Shown: one piece after another, positions 6,900 to 14,165 of the stretch | How positions within the stretch are numbered: position 1 is the stretch's first letter | Layout: the number at the start of each line of letters is the position of its first letter | From: JBCDBY01 sp039182715 | Lineage (GTDB): Bacteria > Planctomycetota > PLA2 | Reading direction: 5' to 3' | Assembly: GCA_039182715.1 (NCBI GenBank) | Contig: JBCDBY010000028.1 | Location: 1 to 23,124 of the forward strand | Length of the DNA: 23,124 bases | Notes under the pieces: generated by a model | Database searches by the model: none | Seen by the model: the letters and a program-made list of their open reading frames with translations, nothing else | Told to the model about the DNA's origin: nothing | Made by a program: the position numbers and the translations under genes

Positions 6900-7267
6900 C
6901 GAGGGCTCTCCCGCACGGTGAACCGCACCACCGCCGGCTCGCCCCCTTGACGCGGCATCAAGGCGATCTCCACGTGACGAAGCGGGCCCTCGCGGCGCAG
7001 CTCGTACCGCTCGATGCGTCGCGCCAGCATCCGGTCGTCCCGAAGCAGCACGTCGCCGTCGAGTCGAATACGGTCCGCCTTCCCGGCTCGCATGTCGCTC
7101 TCGATCGTGCGGACCGCGCGACGCAATCCCAGGACGTCCTCGACATAGCCGCGCGACTGCCGCTCGGCCTGCGCGATCGACCAGAGGAAGCCGGTCGCGG
7201 TCGCGATCGTCACGCCCGCGAAGACGGTGACGATCATCAGCTCCACCAGTGTGTATCCGCGTTTCAC
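6896..7267 (-). CDS. PilW/GspJ-like type IV prepilin (123 residues)
   Basis: A class III signal is obvious: MKRG, cleavage, then YTLVELMIVTVFAGVTIATATGF. Glu is at mature position 5, but Tyr replaces the usual Phe at position 1. The remainder forms the expected amphipathic helix and a small strand-rich head containing RRAVRTIESDMR, the R..l..l..DlR-like helix of GspJ/PilW proteins. The start is GTG, overlapping the preceding stop as GTGA. At 123 residues it is shorter than usual for this family (about 190-220). It should be a minor pseudopilin acting with the adjacent PilV-like and PilX-like proteins. Confidence 0.82.
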   Translation of the reverse strand: MKRGYTLVELMIVTVFAGVTIATATGFLWSIAQAERQSRGYVEDVLGLRRAVRTIESDMRAGKADRIRLDGDVLLRDDRMLARRIERYELRREGPLRHVEIALMPRQGGEPAVVRFTVRESPR

Positions 7268-7593
7268 GGCACGAGCCTCCGGGTGACGAGCCTCGCCAGC
7301 GTTTCTCCGCAGTCATCCCGCACGACCACCTCCCACTCCAGAAGGCCGGGCTCCCGCTCGACGATGCGCTCGCGCATCGACGCGCCCGGCAGGGCGATCG
7401 GCAGCGATCGCTCGCCGCGCTCGGGGGCCCCGGACTCGAGTCGGCTCGCCGCCGCGCGCGTCGCGACCAGCTCGCGATAGGACGCCCGCACCGTGTCGAG
7501 CTGGTGCTTGTGATTCACCGTGATGCCGGTCGCCAGGATGACGAGAATCGCGGTCGCGACCAGCACCTCGTAGAGCAGGAAACCGCGCCTCAC
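7264..7593 (-). CDS. PilV/GspI-like type IV prepilin (109 residues)
   Basis: The protein starts MRRG, then FLLYEVLVATAILVILATGI, a clean prepilin signal with Phe at mature position 1 and Glu at position 5. The start is the GTG that forms a GTGA overlap with the GspF-like gene. Another GTG lies one codon upstream; the overlap pattern used throughout this operon favours the one chosen. A helix (HQLDTVRASYRELVATRAAASRL) and a small strand-rich end (LLEWEVVVRDDCGETLARLVTRRL) follow, much like GspI. It probably belongs to the minor-pilin trio that starts pseudopilus assembly. The major pilin it would cap is not in the window. Confidence 0.8.
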   Translation of the reverse strand: MRRGFLLYEVLVATAILVILATGITVNHKHQLDTVRASYRELVATRAAASRLESGAPERGERSLPIALPGASMRERIVEREPGLLEWEVVVRDDCGETLARLVTRRLVP

Positions 7594-8534
7594 CACGGCA
7601 TGATCTCCAGGCGAATCGCGTTGGTGACGGCGAAGACCGCGTGGAGGTGAATCGCCGCCAGCAGCGCCACCACGCCGAGGAGCACGACCTGCACGAGCCG
7701 CAGGCTTCGCTCGGCGCCCCGCGTCGCGCGGCGGCTGCACTCGTTCGCCAGCTCCTCGGCCGTATCCGCGGCCGCGGCGTTCGACTTGCGAAGCGAGGCG
7801 TCGACGCGCACCTGCAGGTCCGCGGGCAACGGCGGCCGCTGCGGCCAGTTCTCGCGCGCCGTATCCCAGTCGGTGCCCGATCGGAGGCGCGCCGCGGTGA
7901 CGCGCAGCCGGCGTTCCCACGCGAACAGCGCACGCCCCGGATGCGGCCGACCGACACAAAGCCAGGCGACGATGCCGACAAGAGCCCCCCACAACAGGAA
8001 CGGCTCCATCCGCAGCGAGAGGCGGAAGAGCGCACCCGGACCGACCTGGACGGAGTCGAAGATGTCCCGGAAATGGCCTCCGACCGAGTAGAGGGCGACG
8101 TAGAAGCCGATCAGCAGGAAGGGGTAGATCAGCGCGAGCAGCGCGCGGTGCCGCACGTCGAGGCGTCGCTCGCCGTCGATGCCGGCCGCCCGGAGCGCGC
8201 CCCCGAGCGCCGCCGTTCCGTCGGCGGAGCGCACCGAGGCGACCACATCGTCCGGAAAGAAGCGGCGGCCCGCCGCGCGCAACGCATCGGGCAGCGACGC
8301 GCCACTCGCAAGCGAAGCCTGCACGCGATCGAGCGCGCGACGACGGAGGCCGACGAACTCCTTCGCAGCCGCCTCCACGACCGGAAGCAGGGGCCGCTGC
8401 TGACGCACGCCGAACGCGAGCACCTCGCAGAGGCGCGCCCGGAACTCGAGCGCGTTGCGCGTCCGAAAGGCGCGTGCCCAGACGATCGCGCAGCCGAGCG
8501 CCAGCAGAGGAAGAACGCCGGTCTCGGGACTCAT
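7590..8534 (-). CDS. Second GspF/PilC-like inner-membrane protein (degenerate)
   Basis: This 314-residue membrane protein begins at the ATG of an ATGA overlap with the gspF-like gene. It has an N-terminal hydrophobic helix. A helical T2SF-like domain (about 30-120) follows, with LASGASLPDALRAAGRRFFPDDVVASVRSADGTAALGGAL matching the family's pattern of G.sL..al......fp.......v..ge..G.L. Three more membrane helices lie near 135-155, 175-195 and 280-305. Only one T2SF domain is evident; the second half is diverged. GspF/PilC proteins form the inner-membrane platform that couples the ATPase to pilin assembly. A second platform-like protein beside a regular one is unusual and may form a heteromeric platform (inference). 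Confidence 0.68.
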   Translation of the reverse strand: MSPETGVLPLLALGCAIVWARAFRTRNALEFRARLCEVLAFGVRQQRPLLPVVEAAAKEFVGLRRRALDRVQASLASGASLPDALRAAGRRFFPDDVVASVRSADGTAALGGALRAAGIDGERRLDVRHRALLALIYPFLLIGFYVALYSVGGHFRDIFDSVQVGPGALFRLSLRMEPFLLWGALVGIVAWLCVGRPHPGRALFAWERRLRVTAARLRSGTDWDTARENWPQRPPLPADLQVRVDASLRKSNAAAADTAEELANECSRRATRGAERSLRLVQVVLLGVVALLAAIHLHAVFAVTNAIRLEIMPW

Positions 8535-9550
8535 CCGTAGAGCCACTCACCCAGCTGGAACAGCGGCAACACGTACGCCATGGCCAACAGGAAGACGACA
8601 ACGCCGAGCAGGATCTCGAGGACCGGTACGACGAGCGTGGTCAGGCGGTCGACCGCCCGCTCGAAGCGGCTCCGATGGATGCGCGCCACCTCATCGAGCG
8701 CGGCGGGCAGCTGCGCCGAGCCGTCGGCGGCGCCGGCGAGCCACGCGAGCGCGGGCTCGAACAGGCGCGGCGCGAGGTCACGGAACGACGCGCCTCCCTC
8801 GGCGTCTTCGGCGGCGCGATCGACATCGTCGCGCCGGCGCGCCGAAACGGTCGCGGCCGCGAGTCGCAGCGCGGTCGCGAGCGGCACTTGGCGACGCAAC
8901 AGCATGGCGAGCGAACCGGCGAGCCCGGCGCGATCGACGTCGTCGCGCATGCGGCCAAGGACCGGGACGCGCACGAAACGGCGACCGGCGAACGGACCGG
9001 CCGCCAGCAACAGGATCGTCGAGAAAATGACCGCCCCGAGCAGCACGATCCCGCCGACCAGGAAGTGCGACGGGGCGCCCTCGAAGTCGACGAGGTGCGG
9101 CATCTGCCAGAGCGACGGCATCACGACGACCGCCAGCACCACGCCGAGCGTGAGAACGACGCACGCCGCGAAGAGCGGATACGCAAGCGCGCGGCGCAGC
9201 CGTGCGAGCACCTGCGCGCGCTGGTCGGCATGTTGCGCGATCTCCTCCAGCATGCCGGGCATGTCGCCCGACACCATGCCCGCCTCGACGAGCGCGGCGT
9301 AGATGCGGGGAAAGCGGTCGAGGTGCGCGCGATACGCCTCGTCGAGCGGTGTACCCGCCTCGACCTGCGCGAGCATCGAGTCGGTCGCTTCGCGCAGCGC
9401 GCCCGAACGCAGCTGGTCGCGCAGCGCCACCAGCGCTTGCGGAAGCGGGACCTGCGCGCGACAGAGCTCCGCGAGCGTGCGATGGAAGAGCGCCAGCTCC
9501 TCGTGCGCGGCCGGGGAGAGGCGCGGGCTATCCGTCGCGACCGAGGACAC
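8531..9550 (-). CDS. GspF/PilC-like platform protein of a pilus or type II secretion system
   Basis: This 339-residue protein starts at a GTG that follows an exceptionally good ribosome site (AAGGAGGAGG), overlapping the end of the ATPase gene by 23 bases. It has two T2SF domains. The first (about 24-145) contains TLAELCRAQVPLPQAL and ALVEAGMVSGDMPGMLEEIAQ, followed by a membrane helix. The second (about 220-310) contains LAMLLRRQVPLATALRLAA and LAGAADGSAQLPAALDEVA. A terminal hydrophobic helix with VLEILLGVVVFLLAMAYVLPLFQL follows. This is the standard architecture of the polytopic inner-membrane protein at the base of pili and type II systems, a little short against the usual 400 residues. 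Its neighbours supply the ATPase and minor pilins. Confidence 0.85.
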   Translation of the reverse strand: MSSVATDSPRLSPAAHEELALFHRTLAELCRAQVPLPQALVALRDQLRSGALREATDSMLAQVEAGTPLDEAYRAHLDRFPRIYAALVEAGMVSGDMPGMLEEIAQHADQRAQVLARLRRALAYPLFAACVVLTLGVVLAVVVMPSLWQMPHLVDFEGAPSHFLVGGIVLLGAVIFSTILLLAAGPFAGRRFVRVPVLGRMRDDVDRAGLAGSLAMLLRRQVPLATALRLAAATVSARRRDDVDRAAEDAEGGASFRDLAPRLFEPALAWLAGAADGSAQLPAALDEVARIHRSRFERAVDRLTTLVVPVLEILLGVVVFLLAMAYVLPLFQLGEWLYG

Positions 9551-10598
9551 GTTGTACCTCCTCCTTCGTCGTGTAGCCGGCACGCACGAGAGCCTGCGCC
9601 GCCGCGTGCAGCGTCCGGGCGCCGTCGCGGGCGGCGGCCGCCTCCAGCGCCGTCGCATCGAGGCGGTCGAGCACGCCGCGCCGCAGCGCGTCGCCGACGT
9701 TCGCCCACTGCGCGACCGGCGCACGACCTTCGTACCCCTCGTCGGCGCGCAGGCGCACGAGCCGCTGCGCGAGCACGCCGCGAATCGCGCTCGTAAGCAC
9801 GAACGGCTCCATGCCCATGTCGAGCAGGCGCGCGAAGACGCGTGGGGCGGTGCCGGCGTGGATCGTCGAAAGCACCAGGTGGCCGGTCAAGCCCGCCTCG
9901 AGCGCCGCGGCCGCCGTCTCGCGGTCGCGGATCTCCCCGACGAGAATCACGTCGGGGTCCTGGCGCAGCACCGAGCGCAACGCGCAAGCGAAGTCGAGCC
10001 CGCTCGCCTCGTGCACCTCGCACTGCGCGACACCCTCGATGCGCCGTTCCACCGGGTCCTCGATGGAGACGATCGCGCGACGCGGATGCTGCGCGAGCAG
10101 GTGGCGCAGGCAGGCGTAGAGCGTCGTCGTCTTGCCGCTTCCGCTCGGCCCGGTCAGCAGGACGACGCCCTCCGGCTGGTCGAGCGCGTCGCGCAACGGT
10201 CGGAGCACGCGCCCCGGCAGGCCGAGCGCCTCGAGGCCTTCCGGCGCGACGTCGCGGGCATCGAGTCGCACCGCGACGCGTTCGCCGTCGATCGTCGGAA
10301 AGGTCGCCACGCGCAGCTCGCGTCCGAACGGCGTGCGATCCGCGGGCACGCGCCCCTCCTGCGGCAGGTCGGTGCGATAGGCGAGCAGATCGGCCAGCGT
10401 CTTGAGACGGCCGACGACGCGCGCCGTCGCGTCTCCGGGCAGCGGCTCCTGCTCCTCGAGAACCCCATCCCGCCGAAAGGTGACCGCAAGCCGGTTCGCG
10501 CCCGGGTCGAGGTGGATGTCGGTCGCACCCCACGCATGCGCGCGCTGCAGCAGCTCGTCGACGACCGAGACGGCGCAGAACTCCCCCAGACGGACCAT
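9528..10598 (-). CDS. Short GspE/PilB-type secretion/pilus assembly ATPase
   Basis: This 356-residue cytoplasmic hexameric ATPase powers pilin assembly. Motifs in order: an N2-type start (HAWGATDIHLDPGANRLAVTFRRDG, about 21-45), Walker A GPSGSGKTTT (150-159), Asp box SIEDPVE (178-184), Walker B DPDVILVGEIRD (214-225) and His box LSTIHAGTA (243-251). The C-terminal AIRGVLAQRLVR and RTLHAAAQALVRAGYTTKEEVQRVL are of the GspE/PilB rather than PilT kind. Two normal GspE features are missing. The N1 domain is absent, so the protein is PilT-sized. The zinc-binding four-cysteine loop after QRLVR is replaced by a short cysteine-free stretch. It heads the pilus block, 38 bases after the DUF1552 gene. 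Confidence 0.85.
   Translation of the reverse strand: MVRLGEFCAVSVVDELLQRAHAWGATDIHLDPGANRLAVTFRRDGVLEEQEPLPGDATARVVGRLKTLADLLAYRTDLPQEGRVPADRTPFGRELRVATFPTIDGERVAVRLDARDVAPEGLEALGLPGRVLRPLRDALDQPEGVVLLTGPSGSGKTTTLYACLRHLLAQHPRRAIVSIEDPVERRIEGVAQCEVHEASGLDFACALRSVLRQDPDVILVGEIRDRETAAAALEAGLTGHLVLSTIHAGTAPRVFARLLDMGMEPFVLTSAIRGVLAQRLVRLRADEGYEGRAPVAQWANVGDALRRGVLDRLDATALEAAAARDGARTLHAAAQALVRAGYTTKEEVQRVLGRDG
9557..9566 (-). promoter_or_regulatory. Strong ribosome binding site of the gspF-like gene, inside the ATPase coding region
   Basis: Minus-strand sequence AAGGAGGAGG is followed by TACAAC and GTG at 9550. It lies within the final codons of the ATPase gene and settles the start of the platform gene. 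A longer open frame upstream has no such site and would add arginine-rich sequence unlike the family. Confidence 0.7.
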
Positions 10599-10599
10599 G

Positions 10600-10620
10600 G
10601 CCCCCTATCGACCGGGGGGC
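10600..10620 (-). other. Small inverted repeat overlapping the putative ribosome site of the ATPase gene
   Basis: GCCCCC and GGGGGC arms of six bases flank a nine-base loop (10606-10614). On the minus strand the 3' arm, GGGGGC, is the purine-rich stretch just before the ATG at 10598. In RNA it could be paired with the upstream arm. There is no U-tract, so it is not a normal terminator. In such GC-rich DNA it may be chance. Confidence 0.25.
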
Positions 10621-10636
10621 GTCCCGGCTTGAGACG

Positions 10637-11929
10637 CTACCCGAAGCCCGCGAGCGGCCCGGTGCTGTCGCCGAAGGAGCGAACCGGCACACCGACACCC
10701 TGCAGCAGCGACACGTAGAGGTTGCACATCGGCGTGTTCTTCGGCGCCACGAGATGGCCGCCCGTCTTCACGATGCCGCCGCCGCGTCCGGCGACCAGCA
10801 CGGGCAGGTCGTCGTGGTTGTGGCGGTTGCCGTCGCTGATGGCGCTGCCGTAGACCACCGCGGTCGAGTCCATGAGGTCGAGGCGTTCAAGCTCCCCGAG
10901 AAGGTAGGCGAACTGCTCCATGTGGAAGCGGTTGATCTTGCGGATGCGATCGATCTTGCGCTTCTCGCCGCCATGGTGGCTGAGGTGGTGATGTCCCCCC
11001 GCCGCGCCAATGAACTCGTAGTTCCGGTTGCTGCCCTCGTTGGCCACCATGAAGCTCGCCACGCGCGTCAGATCGAGCTGGAACGCGAGCACCATGAGGT
11101 CCATCATCACCCGCATGTGTGCGCGGAAGTCACGCGGAATGCCGGCCGGCGCCTGGAAGGTTTCGTCCTCGATGTCGCTCCACATCCAGGGCAGGTCGGC
11201 CGCCTCGCTCAGTTCGAGGAAGTCGATGCGGCGCTCCAACTCGCGCACGCCGGTGAAGTACTCGTCGAGCTTGCGCCGGTCGCTTGCCGAAAGGCGCGTG
11301 CGCAGCGAACGCGCGTCCTCCCGCACGTAGTCGAGAATCGACTGGCGCGCCTTGCGACGCGCGGGATCCATGTCGCGCCCGACCAGCCGGTGGAAGAGCG
11401 CGCGGGGATCGACCTCCTTGCCCATGGGCGAATGCGGCGTGCGCCAGGCGATGTTGGAGGAGTAGGCGCACGAGTAGCCGGAGTCGCAGTTGCCCGACTG
11501 GCGCGCCGGCTCGCAGCCCAGCTCGAGGGAGCGAAACGCCGTCTGCCGCCCGAGATGCCGCGCCGCCACCTGATCGACGCTCACGCCTGCGCGAATGTCG
11601 CGGCCCGCCGTCTTGACCGGATGCGCGCCGGTCAGGAAGCAGGCGGCACTGCGCGCGTGATCGCCCGGACCGTCGCCGAGCGCGCGGGCGTTGAGGTGCG
11701 CGAGGTTGCTGATCGGCAGGATGTCCTTGCGGAATCGCGCGAGCGGCTCGAGCAGCGGCGCGTCGCCCTGCGCATCGGGACGCCAGTCCGGCATGTGAAT
11801 CCCGTTGGGTACGAAGACGAAAGCGAGCCGCTGCGCCGAACGCGACGCGCCGAAACTCACCGACTCGAGGAAGGGCAGCGCCAGCGCCGCTCCGGCGCCG
11901 CGCAGGAAAGTCCGTCGTTGGATCGTCAC
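10637..11929 (-). CDS. DUF1552 protein with Tat signal
   Basis: This 430-residue protein starts at GTG in a GTGA overlap with the DUF1592-type gene. The N-terminus IQRRTFLRGAGAALALPFLES is a twin-arginine signal (Arg5-Arg6), so it is exported folded. DUF1552 landmarks follow: LAFVFVPNGIHMPDW, LTGAHPVKTAG, the cysteine-containing CDSGYSCAYSSNIAWR, LDEYFTGVRELERRI, and near the end HNHDDLPVLVAGRGGG. The last of these recalls alkaline-phosphatase-like sulfatase superfamily proteins such as DUF1501, a distant resemblance only. The biochemical role is unknown. In planctomycetes and myxobacteria the family is regularly encoded next to a DUF1592-type cytochrome-like protein, as here. Length is normal for the family. 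Confidence 0.9.
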   Translation of the reverse strand: MTIQRRTFLRGAGAALALPFLESVSFGASRSAQRLAFVFVPNGIHMPDWRPDAQGDAPLLEPLARFRKDILPISNLAHLNARALGDGPGDHARSAACFLTGAHPVKTAGRDIRAGVSVDQVAARHLGRQTAFRSLELGCEPARQSGNCDSGYSCAYSSNIAWRTPHSPMGKEVDPRALFHRLVGRDMDPARRKARQSILDYVREDARSLRTRLSASDRRKLDEYFTGVRELERRIDFLELSEAADLPWMWSDIEDETFQAPAGIPRDFRAHMRVMMDLMVLAFQLDLTRVASFMVANEGSNRNYEFIGAAGGHHHLSHHGGEKRKIDRIRKINRFHMEQFAYLLGELERLDLMDSTAVVYGSAISDGNRHNHDDLPVLVAGRGGGIVKTGGHLVAPKNTPMCNLYVSLLQGVGVPVRSFGDSTGPLAGFG

Positions 11930-14109
11930 GCATCCCCCTGTTGCCGGAAGGCGGGCGACAGCACGATCGCCGTCACCAGCCGCCCGATGGTCGGCCGCTC
12001 CCAGGCGGCCAGGATCGATTCGAGCAGCGGCTCGTCGGCGTCGTCGAGACCGCGGCCGAGCGCGTAGGTGGTCAGGTGTTTCGCGAACGCGCGCCGGAAA
12101 CGCGGATCGGCGTGCAGCAGCCGCTTGAGGTCGCCGGCGCCCTGCACGCGCGTGCCGTCCGGCAGCGTGCCGCTGGCGTCGATGGCGAACTTGCCGTCGC
12201 GCGTGCGCCAGCGGCCGTCGCGGCCGTAGTGCTCCAGCGCAAAGCCGAGCACGTCCATGCGGCGGTGGCAGACCGCGCAGTTCGGGTCCGCGCGATGCTG
12301 CTCCAGCCGCGCGCGCAGGGAGAGCTGCGCCTTTGCTTTCGCACTCTCGTCGAGGCTGTCGAAGCCGGGCGGCGGCGGAGGCGGCGCGTCGTCGAGCAGC
12401 GCGTCGAGCACCCACTTGCCGCGACGCACCGGGGAGGTGCGCGTCGGATTGCTGGTCGACAGCAGCACGCTGCCCTGCGTCAGCACCCCGCCGCGCTCGT
12501 TCCCCTCCAGCCGCACGCGCCGCATGTGCGGACCGCGCACGCCCGGCAGCCCGTAGTGTTTCGCCAGCCGATCGTTTACGAAGGTGAAATCGGAAACGAG
12601 CAGCTCGCGTACGTCGCGCCCCTCACGCAGGATCGCGTCGAAGAAGAGCACCGTCTCCGCGCGCATCGCGGCCCGCAGCGCGGGATCGACGCTCTCGTGC
12701 CGCTCGAGGTCGCGGACGCGCAGCCACTGCGTCGCAAAGTGCTCGGCGAGCGAGCTCGCGCGCGGATCTCGCAGCATGCGGGACACCTCCGCACGCAACA
12801 CGTCGGGATCGCGCAACTCCCCCTTCGCGGCGCGCGCGAAGAGCGCGGCGTCGGGCATGCTCGACCAGAGAAAATAGGAGAGTCGCGACGCAAGCTCCCA
12901 GTCGTCGAGCTCCCGCGCGCGCGGATCCAGCTCGAGCCGGAAGAGGAAGCGCGGTGAGACCAGCATCGCGGTGATGGCGAGCTGCATGCGGCGCTCGATG
13001 CTCGCGCTCTCCGGCGCGGCGCGGGCGACCGCCGCCAGCAGGGCGTCGAGATCGCGTGCCCCGACGGGTCGACGGAACGCGCGCGTTGCGAGGCGCGCCA
13101 CGAGCGGACGCAACTCGGTCGCGCCGGCCGGCACGAGACGTTCCTGCGACGGCGGTATGCGCGGGCGGTCGATCGGCCCTTCGACCTCGATCCAGGCGAC
13201 GAAGAAGTTCCGGTCGCGCTGCTTCGGATCGGGGTGACGCGGCTGGTAGTAGTCGTTCGTGAACGCGGCGTCGACGGTCTGCCGACCGCCTTTCAGACGC
13301 GCGCGCCACTCGACGACCTCCGGCTCCGCCCGCACCGCCGTGACCGGCTGGACGCCGAGCCGGCGCGTGCCGACGCGCGCCTCGGTCTTGCACGGCTCCG
13401 GCCCCGCCTGCTGTCCCCACGCCCGCACGCGAATGAGATATTCGCCCGCGCGCGGCAACCGGAATGCGGCGCGCGCCGCGCCGTTCGAGTAGAGATGCAC
13501 GCCGTCCCGACGCACGTTGCCCCCACCGACGGCCCGCAGCTTCGCTCCCTCGACGCGTTCGGTCTTCGGACGGTGCGATTCGCGCGACACGACGGCGCGG
13601 CGCGCGATCGATTCGGCGACATCGAAGTAGCGTTCGAGAAGCGCGGGGGGCAGGCTCAGCACGTCGCCGATGTTGTCGAAGCCGTAACCGACGTCGTCGG
13701 CCGGCAGTCGGGCAGGGTCGAAGTCGACGCCCAGCAGATCGCGAACGGTGTGCGCGTACTCGTGCCGGTTCAGCCGTCGCAGCGTGACGCGGCCCGGCAC
13801 GAGCGGCTGGCTCGAACGCGACGCGTGCAGCCAGGCAAGAAACCGGCGCGTCGCGGCGGCGTCGGGCCGCTCCTCGTCCTCCGGCGGCATCTCGCCGTTC
13901 CGCACCACGCGCTCCACGCGGCGGCGGAGCTCCGGACGCGCCTTCTCGAACCCGCGGAGGTCGACCCCACCCTTGGCGCGCTTGCCGGTGTGGCAGGCGA
14001 GGCAGTGGTCGTCCAGATAGGACTCCGCGTCGCGCGCAAAGTCCGGCGCCGGTTCGGCGAGCGCAACGGCCAGCAGAACGGCGACAAGCAGGACCCCACC
14101 CACACGCAT
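11926..14109 (-). CDS. Cytochrome-type DUF1587/DUF1595/DUF1592/DUF1588/DUF1585 protein
   Basis: This 727-residue exported protein has a Sec signal (MRVGGVLLVAVLLAVALA). Its likely domain order is: cytochrome-c-like PSCyt1 domain with heme motif CLACH (36-40) and axial candidate Met in NGEMPPE; DUF1587 (about 108-173); carbohydrate-binding-like beta domain (about 195-312); DUF1595 (about 332-395); DUF1592 (about 402-530); DUF1588 (about 538-640), with a second CxxCH motif CAVCH (611-615); DUF1585 (about 650-725). The conserved DAPPPPPPGF linker is present. Such proteins are presumed periplasmic and c-type-heme bearing; a role in polymer oxidation is often suggested but unproven. Translation is coupled to the DUF1552 gene. 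An ATG at 14142 is possible but lacks the promoter-start spacing seen at 14109. Confidence 0.88.
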   Translation of the reverse strand: MRVGGVLLVAVLLAVALAEPAPDFARDAESYLDDHCLACHTGKRAKGGVDLRGFEKARPELRRRVERVVRNGEMPPEDEERPDAAATRRFLAWLHASRSSQPLVPGRVTLRRLNRHEYAHTVRDLLGVDFDPARLPADDVGYGFDNIGDVLSLPPALLERYFDVAESIARRAVVSRESHRPKTERVEGAKLRAVGGGNVRRDGVHLYSNGAARAAFRLPRAGEYLIRVRAWGQQAGPEPCKTEARVGTRRLGVQPVTAVRAEPEVVEWRARLKGGRQTVDAAFTNDYYQPRHPDPKQRDRNFFVAWIEVEGPIDRPRIPPSQERLVPAGATELRPLVARLATRAFRRPVGARDLDALLAAVARAAPESASIERRMQLAITAMLVSPRFLFRLELDPRARELDDWELASRLSYFLWSSMPDAALFARAAKGELRDPDVLRAEVSRMLRDPRASSLAEHFATQWLRVRDLERHESVDPALRAAMRAETVLFFDAILREGRDVRELLVSDFTFVNDRLAKHYGLPGVRGPHMRRVRLEGNERGGVLTQGSVLLSTSNPTRTSPVRRGKWVLDALLDDAPPPPPPGFDSLDESAKAKAQLSLRARLEQHRADPNCAVCHRRMDVLGFALEHYGRDGRWRTRDGKFAIDASGTLPDGTRVQGAGDLKRLLHADPRFRRAFAKHLTTYALGRGLDDADEPLLESILAAWERPTIGRLVTAIVLSPAFRQQGDA

Positions 14110-14121
14110 CCCCCCATCGTA
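14110..14121 (-). promoter_or_regulatory. -10-like hexamer adjacent to the DUF1592-type gene start
   Basis: On the minus strand TACGAT occupies 14121-14116, followed by six G residues and the ATG at 14109. The hexamer-to-start distance of six bases equals that at 471 and 2759. The G run touches the ATG, too close to act as a normal Shine-Dalgarno. No -35 is apparent. This favours 14109 over the ATG at 14142. Confidence 0.45.
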
Positions 14122-14135
14122 AGGAAAGATGCCCC

Positions 14136-14152
14136 GGGGCACCTCGTGCCCC
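14136..14152 (-). terminator. Hairpin between the lipase gene and the DUF1592-type gene
   Basis: A perfect seven-base stem (GGGGCAC / GTGCCCC) with a three-base loop lies 13 bases past the lipase stop codon. On the transcribed strand it is followed by GGGGCATCTTTCC, which is only weakly U-rich, so it may be an attenuator or weak terminator rather than an efficient intrinsic one. An overlapping palindrome (GCCCCGGGGC, 14131-14140) could form an alternative pairing. Confidence 0.4.
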
Positions 14153-14165
14153 GTGGCGAAGCGGA

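Noticed and set aside
9528..10598. PilT retraction ATPase
   Set aside because: The length fits PilT, but the C-terminal AIRGVLAQRLVR and the RTL...G.TT..EV end are of the GspE/PilB assembly type, and the PilT motif AIRNLIRE is absent.
14110..14142. 11-codon upstream extension of the DUF1592-type protein from the ATG at 14142
   Set aside because: The TACGAT element at 14121-14116 and the signal peptide both favour the ATG at 14109. The longer start is not excluded.
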